Of a stretch of DNA of 64,000 nt, positions 44,885 through 53,353 are shown piece by piece. How positions within the stretch are numbered: position 1 is the stretch's first letter; every line of letters begins with the position of its first letter. The stretch is from Flavobacteriales bacterium (GTDB taxonomy: Bacteria > Bacteroidota > Bacteroidia > Flavobacteriales > Flavobacteriaceae): NCBI GenBank assembly GCA_020635875.1, contig JACJYY010000007.1, positions 1 to 64,000 of the forward strand, given 5' to 3'. The notes below the pieces were generated by a model. The model ran no database searches and was not told the origin of the DNA. It saw nothing but the letters and a program-made list of their open reading frames with translations. The position numbers were made by a program, and so were the translations under genes.

Positions 44885-45229
44885 TTACTCGGTAATTAAT
44901 TTACCTCTTTCATTAACTATGAGTGCAACATTTTGTTTTTTCCCTTTAAAAACAATATCCGTTGATAGCCTTAAACCCGATTCCGTTTCTGTAGTAAACT
45001 TATAACTCCCTGGGGGTATAGAACTAATAGGAGTTGTGACATTAACTAGTATAGTATCAAAAAAAACAGAATTAACAGTAGTATTATATAAAGGCTCAAA
45101 ATAACGGTTACTTACCGTAAAATGATACACATCAGCATCAGGCGTACAACTATTTAGAAAAATAGAACTTGTCAAAATAATTGTAATAATCACTGTCTTT
45201 ATACCAATCCAAGGTTTTATAAAAATCAT
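44885..45229 (-). CDS. Small lipoprotein at end of peptidase locus
   Basis: A 114-residue protein with a signal peptide and lipobox (IFLNSC, Cys 28), followed by a compact all-beta sequence (VYHFTVSNRYFEPLYNTTVNSVFFD, YKFTTETESGLRLSTDIVFKGK). Unrecognised. The start codon overlaps the last 80 bases of the clostripain-like gene in another frame, which is unusual but supported by a convincing signal peptide. It could be cotranscribed with the peptidase genes as the last member of the locus. Confidence 0.65.
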   Translation of the reverse strand: MIFIKPWIGIKTVIITIILTSSIFLNSCTPDADVYHFTVSNRYFEPLYNTTVNSVFFDTILVNVTTPISSIPPGSYKFTTETESGLRLSTDIVFKGKKQNVALIVNERGKLITE

Positions 45230-46340
45230 AATATTTATCGTTTGCAGTAATACCCATACTTAATCCCGAAAAACGGTTTATTTCCAGATTATCTACTATC
45301 TTTTGAGTAGCGATCTTATAAACAATTACCTCAGACAAAGTACTTTTAAATCGATCAATCAATTTTGAATTAGACGAGGATTGGGATATAAAGTCTTCTA
45401 AATCAAAAAGAAACCCGCCTTGATTGGCTGTATATTGTTGAATATTTGAAAAGTTTGCCTTTTTTAAGCTATTAGTATCATTCATTATATCTGCCACTCG
45501 CTTTGCTAAATCAGGAAGTTTAGCAGTTTGTATTACCGATACGGTAGCCGATTGCAGAGCATCAGAGAGTGAGTTATAGGATTCAAAAAAATCTATCGCC
45601 AATTTTTTATAATCGATTTCAGGATCAAATAACAAACCAGTAATAGCGGCATAGGGATATCCCGCCGACAAAACAACTGTAGGAGAGGAAACAATATAAT
45701 CTACTTGATCTTTTAGCGCATAAACCACCTCGATTGACCCCATATAACAGGCATCAAAAATGAGAAAATCGAAATGCACAGGAAAAACATTTTTTAATTT
45801 TGAGATATTGAGTTCATTTGTTTTGTCTTTACCAAAGGATTTTGTCAATGGGAGTCGTTTTACCGTTGTTTCATTACTAACATCTATATTTGTCCCTTCT
45901 GGATACCAAGCTGTACCATGAGACCAAAGAACCAAACCATAACTTTGCGCAGGATATTGTGTGACGATATCAGACAAAACATTAGACATAACGATTTCAT
46001 TGGCTGAGTTTTGTTCTTTATATACAAACGTAATTTCGCTAGCAATGGTCTCTGTTGTATCATGAGCAATTTCATAAACTATAGGATGAGATGGCGTTGC
46101 TCCCTCCCCTCGATCAACATAAACAATTAAGTTTCCGTCAAAACTAGTATTGAATCCTCTTTCCATTTCGTTTATATCCTGTACAGAAAAATAATCGAGA
46201 TTATTATCTGCAATCATATACACAATAACTGTTCGTAAAGGCAGATCAGTTTTTATTTCATTCTTTTCACAAGAACCTACGAGAAATGCCATAACAATTA
46301 GCAAAAAATAAGATTTACTTGTTCCTGTACCACTAATCAT
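45150..46340 (-). CDS. Clostripain-family (C11) cysteine peptidase lipoprotein
   Basis: A 396-residue exported peptidase. Signal peptide with lipobox FLVGSC (MISGTGTSKSYFLLIVMAF...), then a caspase-like catalytic domain: His 141 in VLWSHGTAW and Cys 198 in FDACYMGSIEV are the expected dyad of family C11, which cleaves after Arg or Lys. Members such as fragipain of Bacteroides activate other secreted proteins. The start at 46340 begins the signal peptide; the open frame upstream lies in the preceding lipoprotein gene, overlapping its stop by 8 bases. It is downstream of three tandem lipoproteins and another cysteine peptidase. Confidence 0.92.
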   Translation of the reverse strand: MISGTGTSKSYFLLIVMAFLVGSCEKNEIKTDLPLRTVIVYMIADNNLDYFSVQDINEMERGFNTSFDGNLIVYVDRGEGATPSHPIVYEIAHDTTETIASEITFVYKEQNSANEIVMSNVLSDIVTQYPAQSYGLVLWSHGTAWYPEGTNIDVSNETTVKRLPLTKSFGKDKTNELNISKLKNVFPVHFDFLIFDACYMGSIEVVYALKDQVDYIVSSPTVVLSAGYPYAAITGLLFDPEIDYKKLAIDFFESYNSLSDALQSATVSVIQTAKLPDLAKRVADIMNDTNSLKKANFSNIQQYTANQGGFLFDLEDFISQSSSNSKLIDRFKSTLSEVIVYKIATQKIVDNLEINRFSGLSMGITANDKYYDFYKTLDWYKDSDYYNYFDKFYFSK

Positions 46341-46845
46341 ATAAACGAACTTTCTTAACCGTTTCTCCCTTTGCAAACTCCATATAACCATGATAATTAA
46401 CACTTTTTAGATAATCCATTACACTATCCTTTGAAATATCTTTGCAATGAGCATATTTTCCTTTTGCGTTCTCTGGATAAAAAATAGTTGTTACCTTACA
46501 TGTTCCATCCAATATCGGCAATTTGTAATCAAAAACAACCCCCCTAGTTGTAGTATCATTTAGAGTTTGCACCTGTAAAAATTTATCAGGTGTTTTACCT
46601 CCGCTTCTATACGTATTTACTGCCTTAAAATAAGGTAAAATTACAGATTCTGACACAATAGCATTATCTTTATATGATTTAGCCTCTGGCTGACTTTCTA
46701 GATAAGATATAACTACAGACCTTCCTGGATCACCATCGACATAAATAAAATAAGTATCAGCCATTCCTCCTGCTCCTATAAGGTCTTCACAAGAAATTAA
46801 TGCTAAACTAACTATGCAGACTAATATGGCAATTATATTTTTCAT
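46333..46845 (-). CDS. Tandem lipoprotein paralog 1
   Basis: A 170-residue lipoprotein, one of three near-identical-length paralogs. Lipobox ALISC (Cys 19), then SCEDLIGAGG, a conserved central SYKDNAIVSESV, FLQVQTLND, a DGTC and a KYAHCKDISKD pair of cysteines that probably forms a disulfide, and a conserved end SVNYHGYMEFAKGETVKKV. Compared with its neighbours it has the most changes at its tail (RLYD instead of HLKK). Unrecognised family. Its stop overlaps the clostripain-like gene by 8 bases. Confidence 0.85.
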   Translation of the reverse strand: MKNIIAILVCIVSLALISCEDLIGAGGMADTYFIYVDGDPGRSVVISYLESQPEAKSYKDNAIVSESVILPYFKAVNTYRSGGKTPDKFLQVQTLNDTTTRGVVFDYKLPILDGTCKVTTIFYPENAKGKYAHCKDISKDSVMDYLKSVNYHGYMEFAKGETVKKVRLYD

Positions 46846-47354
46846 TTTTTGAGATGTACCTTTTTAACCGTTTCTCCCTCTGCAAACTCCATATAACCAT
46901 GATAATTAACACTTTTTAGATAATCCAGTACACTATCTTTTGAAATCTCTTTGCAATAAGCATAATCTCCTACTGCATTAAAATCTTGAAAAATATTTGG
47001 AACTCGACATGTCCCATCCAATATCGGCAATTCGTCAGTACAAATAAAAGCCCTTGTCGTCGAATCATTTAGAGTTTGCACCTGCAAAAAACTATCTGGA
47101 GTTTTACCTCCGCTGCGAAGTGTGCTTACTTCCTTAAAATAAGGTAAGGTTACGGATTCTGTCACTATAGCGTTATCCTTGTAGGATTTAGCTGTTAGTG
47201 GAGCTTCAAGATACGATATAACCACTGGTCTTTCTGGGGCACCATCTACATAAATAAAATAAGTATTAACCACCCCTCCTGCTCCAATAAGGTCTTCACA
47301 AGATAATAGCACTAAGCTACCGACACATATTAATATGGTTATTATTTTTTTCAT
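46842..47354 (-). CDS. Tandem lipoprotein paralog 2
   Basis: Middle copy of the triplicated 170-residue lipoprotein. Lipobox VLLSC, DLIGAGG, PILDGTCRV and YAYCKEISKD, ending VNYHGYMEFAEGETVKKVHLKK. Strongly similar to both neighbours but with scattered amino acid differences in the centre (for example EAPLTAKSYK against ESQPEAKSYK), so the copies are old enough to have diverged. The stop and start of adjacent copies overlap by 4 bases (ATGA), so expression is coupled. Confidence 0.85.
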   Translation of the reverse strand: MKKIITILICVGSLVLLSCEDLIGAGGVVNTYFIYVDGAPERPVVISYLEAPLTAKSYKDNAIVTESVTLPYFKEVSTLRSGGKTPDSFLQVQTLNDSTTRAFICTDELPILDGTCRVPNIFQDFNAVGDYAYCKEISKDSVLDYLKSVNYHGYMEFAEGETVKKVHLKK

Positions 47355-47863
47355 TTTTTGAGATGCACCTTTTTAACCGTTTCTCCCTCTGAAAACTCCA
47401 TATAACCATGATAATTAACGCTTTTTAGATAATCCAGTACACTATCTGTTGAAATCTCTTTACAATGAGAATAATCCCCTACCGCATTTTCTGGGTAAAA
47501 AATAGTTGTAACACCACATGTTCCGTCTAATATGTGCAAAGCGTTAGTGCTAATAAATGCCCTAGTTGTAGTATCATTTAGAGTTTGCACCTGTAAAAAC
47601 CGATCTGGTATTTTACCTCCACTTGAAGCAGTGCTTACTGCTTTAAAATAAGGCAAGGTAACAGCTTCTGTTACAATTGCATTGTCTTTGTACGATGTAC
47701 CTCCAGGCTGACGTTCTAGATAAGATATAACTACAGACCTCCCTGTCTCACCGTCTATATAAATGTAATCTAACATATCCATCCCTCCTGCCCCTATGAG
47801 ATCTTCACAAGAGAATAGCATTAAGCTACATATACAAACTAATATGGCAATTGTTTTTTTCAT
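47351..47863 (-). CDS. Tandem lipoprotein paralog 3
   Basis: First-transcribed copy of the triplicated lipoprotein (170 residues, lipobox MLFSC). It shares SCEDLIGAGG, the paired cysteines (DGTCGV, DYSHCKEIS) and the KSVNYHGYMEF end, but differs in the segment after the lipobox (MDMLDYIYIDGETG) and by TSYKDNAIVTEAV in the middle. It starts 12 bases downstream of the papain/C39-like peptidase stop, so all three copies are likely in one operon with both peptidases. Confidence 0.85.
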   Translation of the reverse strand: MKKTIAILVCICSLMLFSCEDLIGAGGMDMLDYIYIDGETGRSVVISYLERQPGGTSYKDNAIVTEAVTLPYFKAVSTASSGGKIPDRFLQVQTLNDTTTRAFISTNALHILDGTCGVTTIFYPENAVGDYSHCKEISTDSVLDYLKSVNYHGYMEFSEGETVKKVHLKK

Positions 47864-47875
47864 AACTCTAAATTT

Positions 47876-49237
47876 TTAGTATAAACGTAAAATACCGTAT
47901 TGTATATCAAATTTAAGGTTGTCGTTTTTCCAATAAGGTTCATAACCATGTTGACTTGTTGTCTTTCCATTATCCTGCATCAAAAGCCATTTGTTTGTAC
48001 GGATACTGCCACTAGCAATTGAAATTCTTTTCCCAAAAATTTTAACAATCACATCCCAATTCCAATATTGGTATTTAGACCCAAAAGCTACTACATAATG
48101 TGAAAAACCATCTATCATACAGATAACAGGTAGCTTCAGGTGTCGTATGTGTTGATGCCCTAAGGGTTGTACACTCAATAGATTAAAATGAGCGGTCGAC
48201 ACTTTGTATTTAGCATCCGTTACAGAACTTAAAGCTACACTCAAACCATTGGGAAAAGTAGGTCCATTTTGATCACCAGTTAACCATGGCCAAGCATACA
48301 TCCCACTGTTCTGTGCCAATTTTGCATATAAGCCTCCATCGGCTTGACTACTTTGTGGGTTCACCCAGTCCGGATCTAAATCATTCTGCCGTTGATCATG
48401 GTCATGGTCACCTTTGTCGTTAAAGTCATAAAACCCTTTTGAAAGATTGTCAACTTCTCTATAATTTAATTTATAAAAACTCGATTCTCCAGCCAAAGGT
48501 AAATAGGTTCCATTATATCTGCTATACAACCCTCTATACACCCATGCCAATGCACTAGGCCCGCACCAACCATTCCATCGGGTATTGCGCATTCCTGTAG
48601 TGTTATAGGCAGGGATAACATATTGATCATAACTTACCCAGCTTCCTTTACTCTCGTTTATCGCGGTGATTATTTCGTCATCACTCATGGCTTCGAGTTC
48701 TACTTGTAGTGAGTCTACTATACTCCAGTATTGCTCGGCATATTCTTGATTTTGTAAGTCTTTTTGACTTATCTCGTTGATTAAAGCACTGGTGTCGTCG
48801 AGCCCTAATTGTTCTTTTTCTTCATCTGTTAATGCGGTTATCGCATCAATCATGCCTTGTGCATCTTCCGATATTATTTCCGTTACGGTCTCTCCTGTTG
48901 CTGGATCAATTACAGCCACTGGTTCTTCTCCTGATTTACCCGGTATTCCAATCAAAATTTTTGTAGGATAACCACCACTTATCATTTTGTAACTGCCTCC
49001 TTTAGTAGTTAGATTTGTATAATCTCGTACATAAGGCAAAACGTGGGATAATGCTGCATCTGTTTCCTTTTGTGCACAAGCGGTTACTGTTCCTATGGCC
49101 TCTTCTGAATCATTGGTTACAATAAACTCATAATACTTGGGTCTTGACTGACCGTCAAAAACGACTACTGGCTTTTCCGATAATGATGTGCCATTCCAGT
49201 CCATAGACTCCTTAAGACTTAATTCCATTTCTAACAC
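47876..49237 (-). CDS. Papain/C39-like cysteine peptidase with propeptide
   Basis: A 453-codon open frame. Residues ~1-200 look like a pro-region: a YYEFIV strand, GTVTACAQKETDAAL, VLPYVRDYT, then an acidic helical linker (DDEIITAINESKG). The catalytic domain follows, with Cys 225 in GWCGPSALAWVYRG and His 380 in GFSHYVVAFG, the C...H order of papain-like peptidases. The CGPSA context is closest to C39-like peptidases; family C10 (streptopain) is an alternative because of the pro-region. The GTG start at 49237 lacks a signal peptide. The short lipoprotein frame just upstream supplies one, so a frameshift near 49255-49262 probably splits one ~515-residue lipoprotein. Confidence 0.75.
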   Translation of the reverse strand: MLEMELSLKESMDWNGTSLSEKPVVVFDGQSRPKYYEFIVTNDSEEAIGTVTACAQKETDAALSHVLPYVRDYTNLTTKGGSYKMISGGYPTKILIGIPGKSGEEPVAVIDPATGETVTEIISEDAQGMIDAITALTDEEKEQLGLDDTSALINEISQKDLQNQEYAEQYWSIVDSLQVELEAMSDDEIITAINESKGSWVSYDQYVIPAYNTTGMRNTRWNGWCGPSALAWVYRGLYSRYNGTYLPLAGESSFYKLNYREVDNLSKGFYDFNDKGDHDHDQRQNDLDPDWVNPQSSQADGGLYAKLAQNSGMYAWPWLTGDQNGPTFPNGLSVALSSVTDAKYKVSTAHFNLLSVQPLGHQHIRHLKLPVICMIDGFSHYVVAFGSKYQYWNWDVIVKIFGKRISIASGSIRTNKWLLMQDNGKTTSQHGYEPYWKNDNLKFDIQYGILRLY

Positions 49238-49239
49238 AG

Positions 49240-49443
49240 CTAATTTTCGGGTGTCTGATAAGGGACATTATCTGGATTAGCATTTATTTCATCAAGGGTA
49301 GCATCATCGGTAAAAGGGATATTTGATAGGGTTGCCTTTTGGCTTGAGGAGATGTAAGTTTCTCCTACAACTACTTCTTCTTGATTACATGAGCTTATCA
49401 GTGTCATTGCAAAAAGAACGGCTAGAAATCTTACTTGCGTCAT
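49240..49443 (-). CDS. Lipoprotein signal fragment, probable N-terminus of peptidase
   Basis: A 67-residue frame: signal peptide MTQVRFLAVLFAMTLISSC with lipobox, then NQEEVVVGETYISSSQKATLS and a short acidic stretch. It ends in NVPYQTPEN two bases before the peptidase frame opens. Dropping one base in CAGACACCCG gives NVPYQ followed by TRKLAVLEMELSLKES, joining it smoothly to the peptidase. It is therefore most likely the export signal of the peptidase at 47876-49237, rather than an independent gene. Confidence 0.6.
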   Translation of the reverse strand: MTQVRFLAVLFAMTLISSCNQEEVVVGETYISSSQKATLSNIPFTDDATLDEINANPDNVPYQTPEN

Positions 49444-49478
49444 AATGATTTTTATTTTTTGGGTTATGATTAATGCCG

Positions 49479-49486
49479 CAAATATA
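49479..49486 (-). promoter_or_regulatory. Probable -7 box of peptidase locus
   Basis: TATATTTG on the minus strand, 36 bases upstream of the lipoprotein-signal start at 49443. No TTTG partner is seen at 17-23 bases. Confidence 0.45.
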
Positions 49487-49555
49487 TAATAGAAGATGTC
49501 GTTGTTTTTGTAATTAACTTTACTTTAACACAGCTAATTAGAAGCATCGTAAATC

Positions 49556-50473
49556 TTACTTCAAAAAGTCAATATTTCGTTTTAGTCCTTGGTATTTTGT
49601 CCTTTTTACTGCCGATTTTTTGAAGATTTCATTAAACACTTCCTCTGTCAGCTCTTCCCAATCTCTTTTAGAGAACTCCAATAGCCTAGAATCAGGTGTA
49701 AAAAGTGGCTCTTGATGAGGTTTTGAAAAACGATTCCATGGACAAACATCTTGGCACACATCACAACCAAACATCCAATCATCAAACTGACCAGACACCT
49801 CCTGAGGAATAGCATTTTTTAACTCGATTGTGTAATACGAAATACATTTGCTTCCATCCACTACATAAGGCGCAACAATGGCTTGTGTTGGACAACTATC
49901 AATGCACGCCGTACAAGTACCACAGTGATCTGTAGTCGGACTATCATATTCCAATTCTACATCTAAAATAAGTTCCGCAATAAAATAAAATGAACCCACC
50001 TTTTGAGTAATCAAATTGGCATTTTTACCAATCCAACCTAGACCACTTTTGGCAGCCCATGCTTTGTCCAATACAGGTGCCGAATCAACAAACACACGCC
50101 CATTAACCGTACCGACCTGCTCTCGAATACTGTTTAAGAGCGATTTAAGCTTGTCTTTAATGACAAAATGATAATCTGTTCCATAAGCGTATTTAGAAAT
50201 CTTGTACGAACTGGAATTTTGTTTTTGATCCGGATAGTAGTTTAATAATAGGGCCACAACAGATTTGGCACCCTCTACAAGTAACCTTGGATCCAATCTT
50301 TTGTCAAAATGGTTGGCCATATAAGCCATCTCTCCGTGATAGTTTTTGTTGAGCCAAGACTCTAAACGAGGGGCTTCTTCTTCCAAAAAACCAGCTTGGG
50401 AAATACCACAAGATAAAAAACCCAAACGTTTGGATTCATCCTTGATATAGGCTGTTAGTTTTCCTTTGTTCAA
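49556..50473 (-). CDS. queG: Epoxyqueuosine reductase QueG
   Basis: A 305-residue cobalamin- and iron-sulfur-dependent enzyme that reduces epoxyqueuosine to queuosine in the tRNA wobble position. Two ferredoxin-type cluster motifs are visible: CGTCTACIDSCPTQAI and CDVCQDVCPWN. The N-terminal half (GWIGKNANLITQKVGSFYFIAELI) matches the B12-binding domain. It is somewhat shorter than E. coli QueG, as usual in Bacteroidota. Its start overlaps the ruvB stop by 4 bases. Confidence 0.95.
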   Translation of the reverse strand: MNKGKLTAYIKDESKRLGFLSCGISQAGFLEEEAPRLESWLNKNYHGEMAYMANHFDKRLDPRLLVEGAKSVVALLLNYYPDQKQNSSSYKISKYAYGTDYHFVIKDKLKSLLNSIREQVGTVNGRVFVDSAPVLDKAWAAKSGLGWIGKNANLITQKVGSFYFIAELILDVELEYDSPTTDHCGTCTACIDSCPTQAIVAPYVVDGSKCISYYTIELKNAIPQEVSGQFDDWMFGCDVCQDVCPWNRFSKPHQEPLFTPDSRLLEFSKRDWEELTEEVFNEIFKKSAVKRTKYQGLKRNIDFLK

Positions 50474-51492
50474 AACAAATCTCCTTGCCTGTTCGGCATA
50501 TTACGCTTTAAGTGTTTATAGGCACGTTCTGTGACTTCTCTTCCTCTAGGTGTACGAATGATAAATCCTTCTTGGATCAAAAAAGGCTCATATACCTCTT
50601 CGATGGTCTCACTACTTTCAGAAACCGCTGTAGACAAAGTAGTTAATCCTACTGGTCCTCCTTTGAATTTGTCAATTATAGTCAATAATATCTTATTATC
50701 CATCTCATCCAAACCATGGGCATCCACATTTAAGGCTCTCAATGAAAATTTAGCAATATCGATATCTATCTTCCCGTTTCCTTTAATCTGAGCAAAATCA
50801 CGTACCCTACGGAGCAATGAATTGGCTATCCTTGGTGTTCCCCTACTACGACCTGCAATCTCAATAGCTGATTCCATAGTAATAGGCATTTTCAATATAG
50901 AGGCACTACGTTCTATGATAGAAGTTAATAATTCGGTTTTATAATATTGAAGCCTACAAGAGATCCCAAAACGCGCTCTCATGGGAGCAGTCAATAATCC
51001 AGAACGAGTTGTGGCACCTACCAAAGTAAAGGGATTCAAATTAATCTGAACGGTTCTGGCATTTGGTCCAGACTCAATCATGATATCAATCTTAAAATCT
51101 TCCATAGCCGAATACAAATACTCTTCTACGACAGGACTCAAACGATGGATTTCATCAATAAACAATATATCCCTCTCCTCCAAATTAGTTAACAAACCAG
51201 CTAAATCACTTGGTTTATCCAAAACAGGCCCTGATGTAATCTTTATCCCAACGCCTAGCTCATTGGCCAAAATATTGGATAGGGTCGTTTTTCCTAAACC
51301 TGGAGGGCCATGAAACAGGGTATGATCCAAAGCTTCATTTCTCAAATTAGCCGCTTTAACAAAGACTTGAAGATTTTCCAACACTTGATCTTGCCCCGCA
51401 AAATCATCAAAAGACAAGGGTCTCAGCTGCTTTTCTAAATCAAGCTCTTCCTTATTGAAGTGTTCGTTAGTAGGATTAAGATTTTCATTCAT
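50470..51492 (-). CDS. ruvB: Holliday junction branch-migration ATPase RuvB
   Basis: A 340-residue AAA+ motor of the RuvAB complex. Walker A GPPGLGKTT, Walker B DEIHRLS, sensor TTRSGLLTAPMRARFG and the C-terminal winged-helix TPRGREVTERAY are present. Normal length. A TATATTTG box (51504-51497, minus) lies just 5 bases before the ATG, which would make the transcript nearly leaderless if used; transcription from further upstream is also possible. Confidence 0.97.
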   Translation of the reverse strand: MNENLNPTNEHFNKEELDLEKQLRPLSFDDFAGQDQVLENLQVFVKAANLRNEALDHTLFHGPPGLGKTTLSNILANELGVGIKITSGPVLDKPSDLAGLLTNLEERDILFIDEIHRLSPVVEEYLYSAMEDFKIDIMIESGPNARTVQINLNPFTLVGATTRSGLLTAPMRARFGISCRLQYYKTELLTSIIERSASILKMPITMESAIEIAGRSRGTPRIANSLLRRVRDFAQIKGNGKIDIDIAKFSLRALNVDAHGLDEMDNKILLTIIDKFKGGPVGLTTLSTAVSESSETIEEVYEPFLIQEGFIIRTPRGREVTERAYKHLKRNMPNRQGDLF

Positions 51493-51521
51493 TTAGCAAA
51501 TATAAAATATTGCTAAAACAA

Positions 51522-51555
51522 AAAAGGCTTTTCATACTAATATGAAAAGCCTTTT
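51522..51555. terminator. Terminator downstream of coxA
   Basis: Perfect 15-base stem AAAAGGCTTTTCATA / TATGAAAAGCCTTTT with a CTAA loop. On the minus strand it is followed by a T-rich stretch. It marks the end of the act/cox operon. Confidence 0.85.
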
Positions 51556-51581
51556 GTATATAATTGATTTAATCTTAGTGA

Positions 51582-53331
51582 TTAAGAAATAGTTTCGCCC
51601 TCTTTCATTGGAACTGTCTGAGGAACAAAAGTCCTCAAGTCATGTTGTGGGTTACTATAATCATAAGGCCATCTATGAACCCTTGTGAAGTATAATTCAT
51701 ACTAGCTTCATGAATATGTTCGACAGGTGCAGTCCATTCAAAGGTTAGACTTCCATGGGTTTTGTTCTGCTTTCTTTCCAAAAGAAAAATACTGTAAAAA
51801 GTTCCAATATGAAACCAATTGAATGCTCCAATCTATCAAAGCAAATGTTGTACTCATGACAAGTTTACATCAGCTAAATCATCAAATAAAGGGAACGCTG
51901 TATTGCATAATATCTACGCGGTATCCAGCTAATCCGATAAAGTGCATTGGAAAAAATACACCAAGCACAAACCGCAGTCACCCAAAATGAACATACCCTT
52001 CTAAATTTTATTTAACATGTCCAAACATTCTAGGGAACCAATGATAATTCCTGCAAACATCCCATGAGAAAAGGTAAAATACCCATTACCAAATGGAAGT
52101 GGGCTACAACAAAATAAGTATCATGCATACATTAATATCCAAATGTACCATCTCCAAAATAACTCAAATAATCCTCCTGTACAAGGTGGAAACTAAACCC
52201 AATTGAAAACAGCATGGCTGGGTCTATTTGTAAATTCCCTTCCAGATAGTTGTACATAATTAAAACGCCTTACAGCTGATGGAATAGCAATCAACAAAGT
52301 GGTAAAGGTAAATACAGAACCTAAGAATGGATTCATCTCGAAAACGAACATATGGTGACCCCATACAATTGTAGATAAGAAAGCAATAGCAATAATAGCG
52401 AATACCATCGTTTCATATCCGAAATTGGTTTTCTTGAATTTTAGAAGCACAATCTCTGATGTAATTCCTAAAGCAGTAATATTACGATATACACCTCAGG
52501 GGTGACCTAAGAGTCCAGAATAACAGGTGTTCAAAACAAACCAGAACCACCTCGATAATGTAACACTTCTCCACCACGAAAATGTCTGGACAAGAAGAAT
52601 GATGTCTAAAACTTCATCAAAAATCAATAGTAAAGCCGCTGACAATAATAGGAAAGAAACACTCATTATAGCCAATGAAGAACGCCCAAATAGTCACCCG
52701 GCAATCTAGACATTGATATTCCTTAACTCTAAATTAATTACAGTTACAACATAATTCAACGACCCCATTAATGAAGATGCAATAAATATGGCCATAGACT
52801 AAATCTCAAAGTGTCATGTACCCATACCCGAACCATAATAGCTTGTGGTAATGCACTCAATGGAGGATAAATTGTCCATCCTGTTGAAGTATACTCTGGC
52901 CTCAACAAACAAACGATATAACCACAATAACGCTCGCTGACAAAAGAAGAACAACCAGTATGATCATATCTATAAACCCTGATGCCATGTCACGCTCCAA
53001 TCTGCAATGGAATTAATAAGTTACTAAACGTACCACTCAACCAGCTGTCAATACAAAGAACACCATGATAGTTCCATGTATCGTAACCAAAGCCAACAAG
53101 GTCATTTTCAATATCTCCATAGAGTTAATTTATCTCCAAGAAAATCTCAAAATAGAAAAGACCCTCAGGGCCAGCAATACGGAATAATAAGGACATCTCA
53201 CCCCATAATACCCATAATGATACTCCGTGATTAAATATTGCTTGCAATCATCTTAAGGATCACACTAAAAATGATTAGTAATGAAAGTCTCTTTGTGATG
53301 ATGATCGTTCTTCGTGACCTATTGCAGACAT
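51582..53331 (-). pseudogene. coxA: Cytochrome c oxidase subunit I, frames broken
   Basis: Heme-copper oxidase catalytic subunit. The 3' end is clean (RWPYDYSNPQHDLRTF...VPQTVPMKEGETIS, stop at 51582), and a fragment at 52193-52450 reads IAIAFLSTIVWGHHMF, NPFLGSVFTFTTLLIAIPSAV, the unmistakable haem/copper region. The start at 53331 begins MSAIGHEE. The span of 1750 bases is close to the expected ~600 codons, but small indels throughout prevent any long frame. Gene size and order are kept, so this looks like poor consensus sequence rather than a decayed gene. In life, this enzyme reduces oxygen to water with subunit II and takes electrons from cytochrome c. Confidence 0.88.
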
Positions 53332-53353
53332 ATATTTATTTTATAGGTATTAA

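Noticed and set aside
46333..47863. Triplicated lipoproteins as an assembly duplication.
   Set aside because: The copies differ at many positions spread along the sequence, and junction frames are preserved, so they are genuine diverged paralogs.
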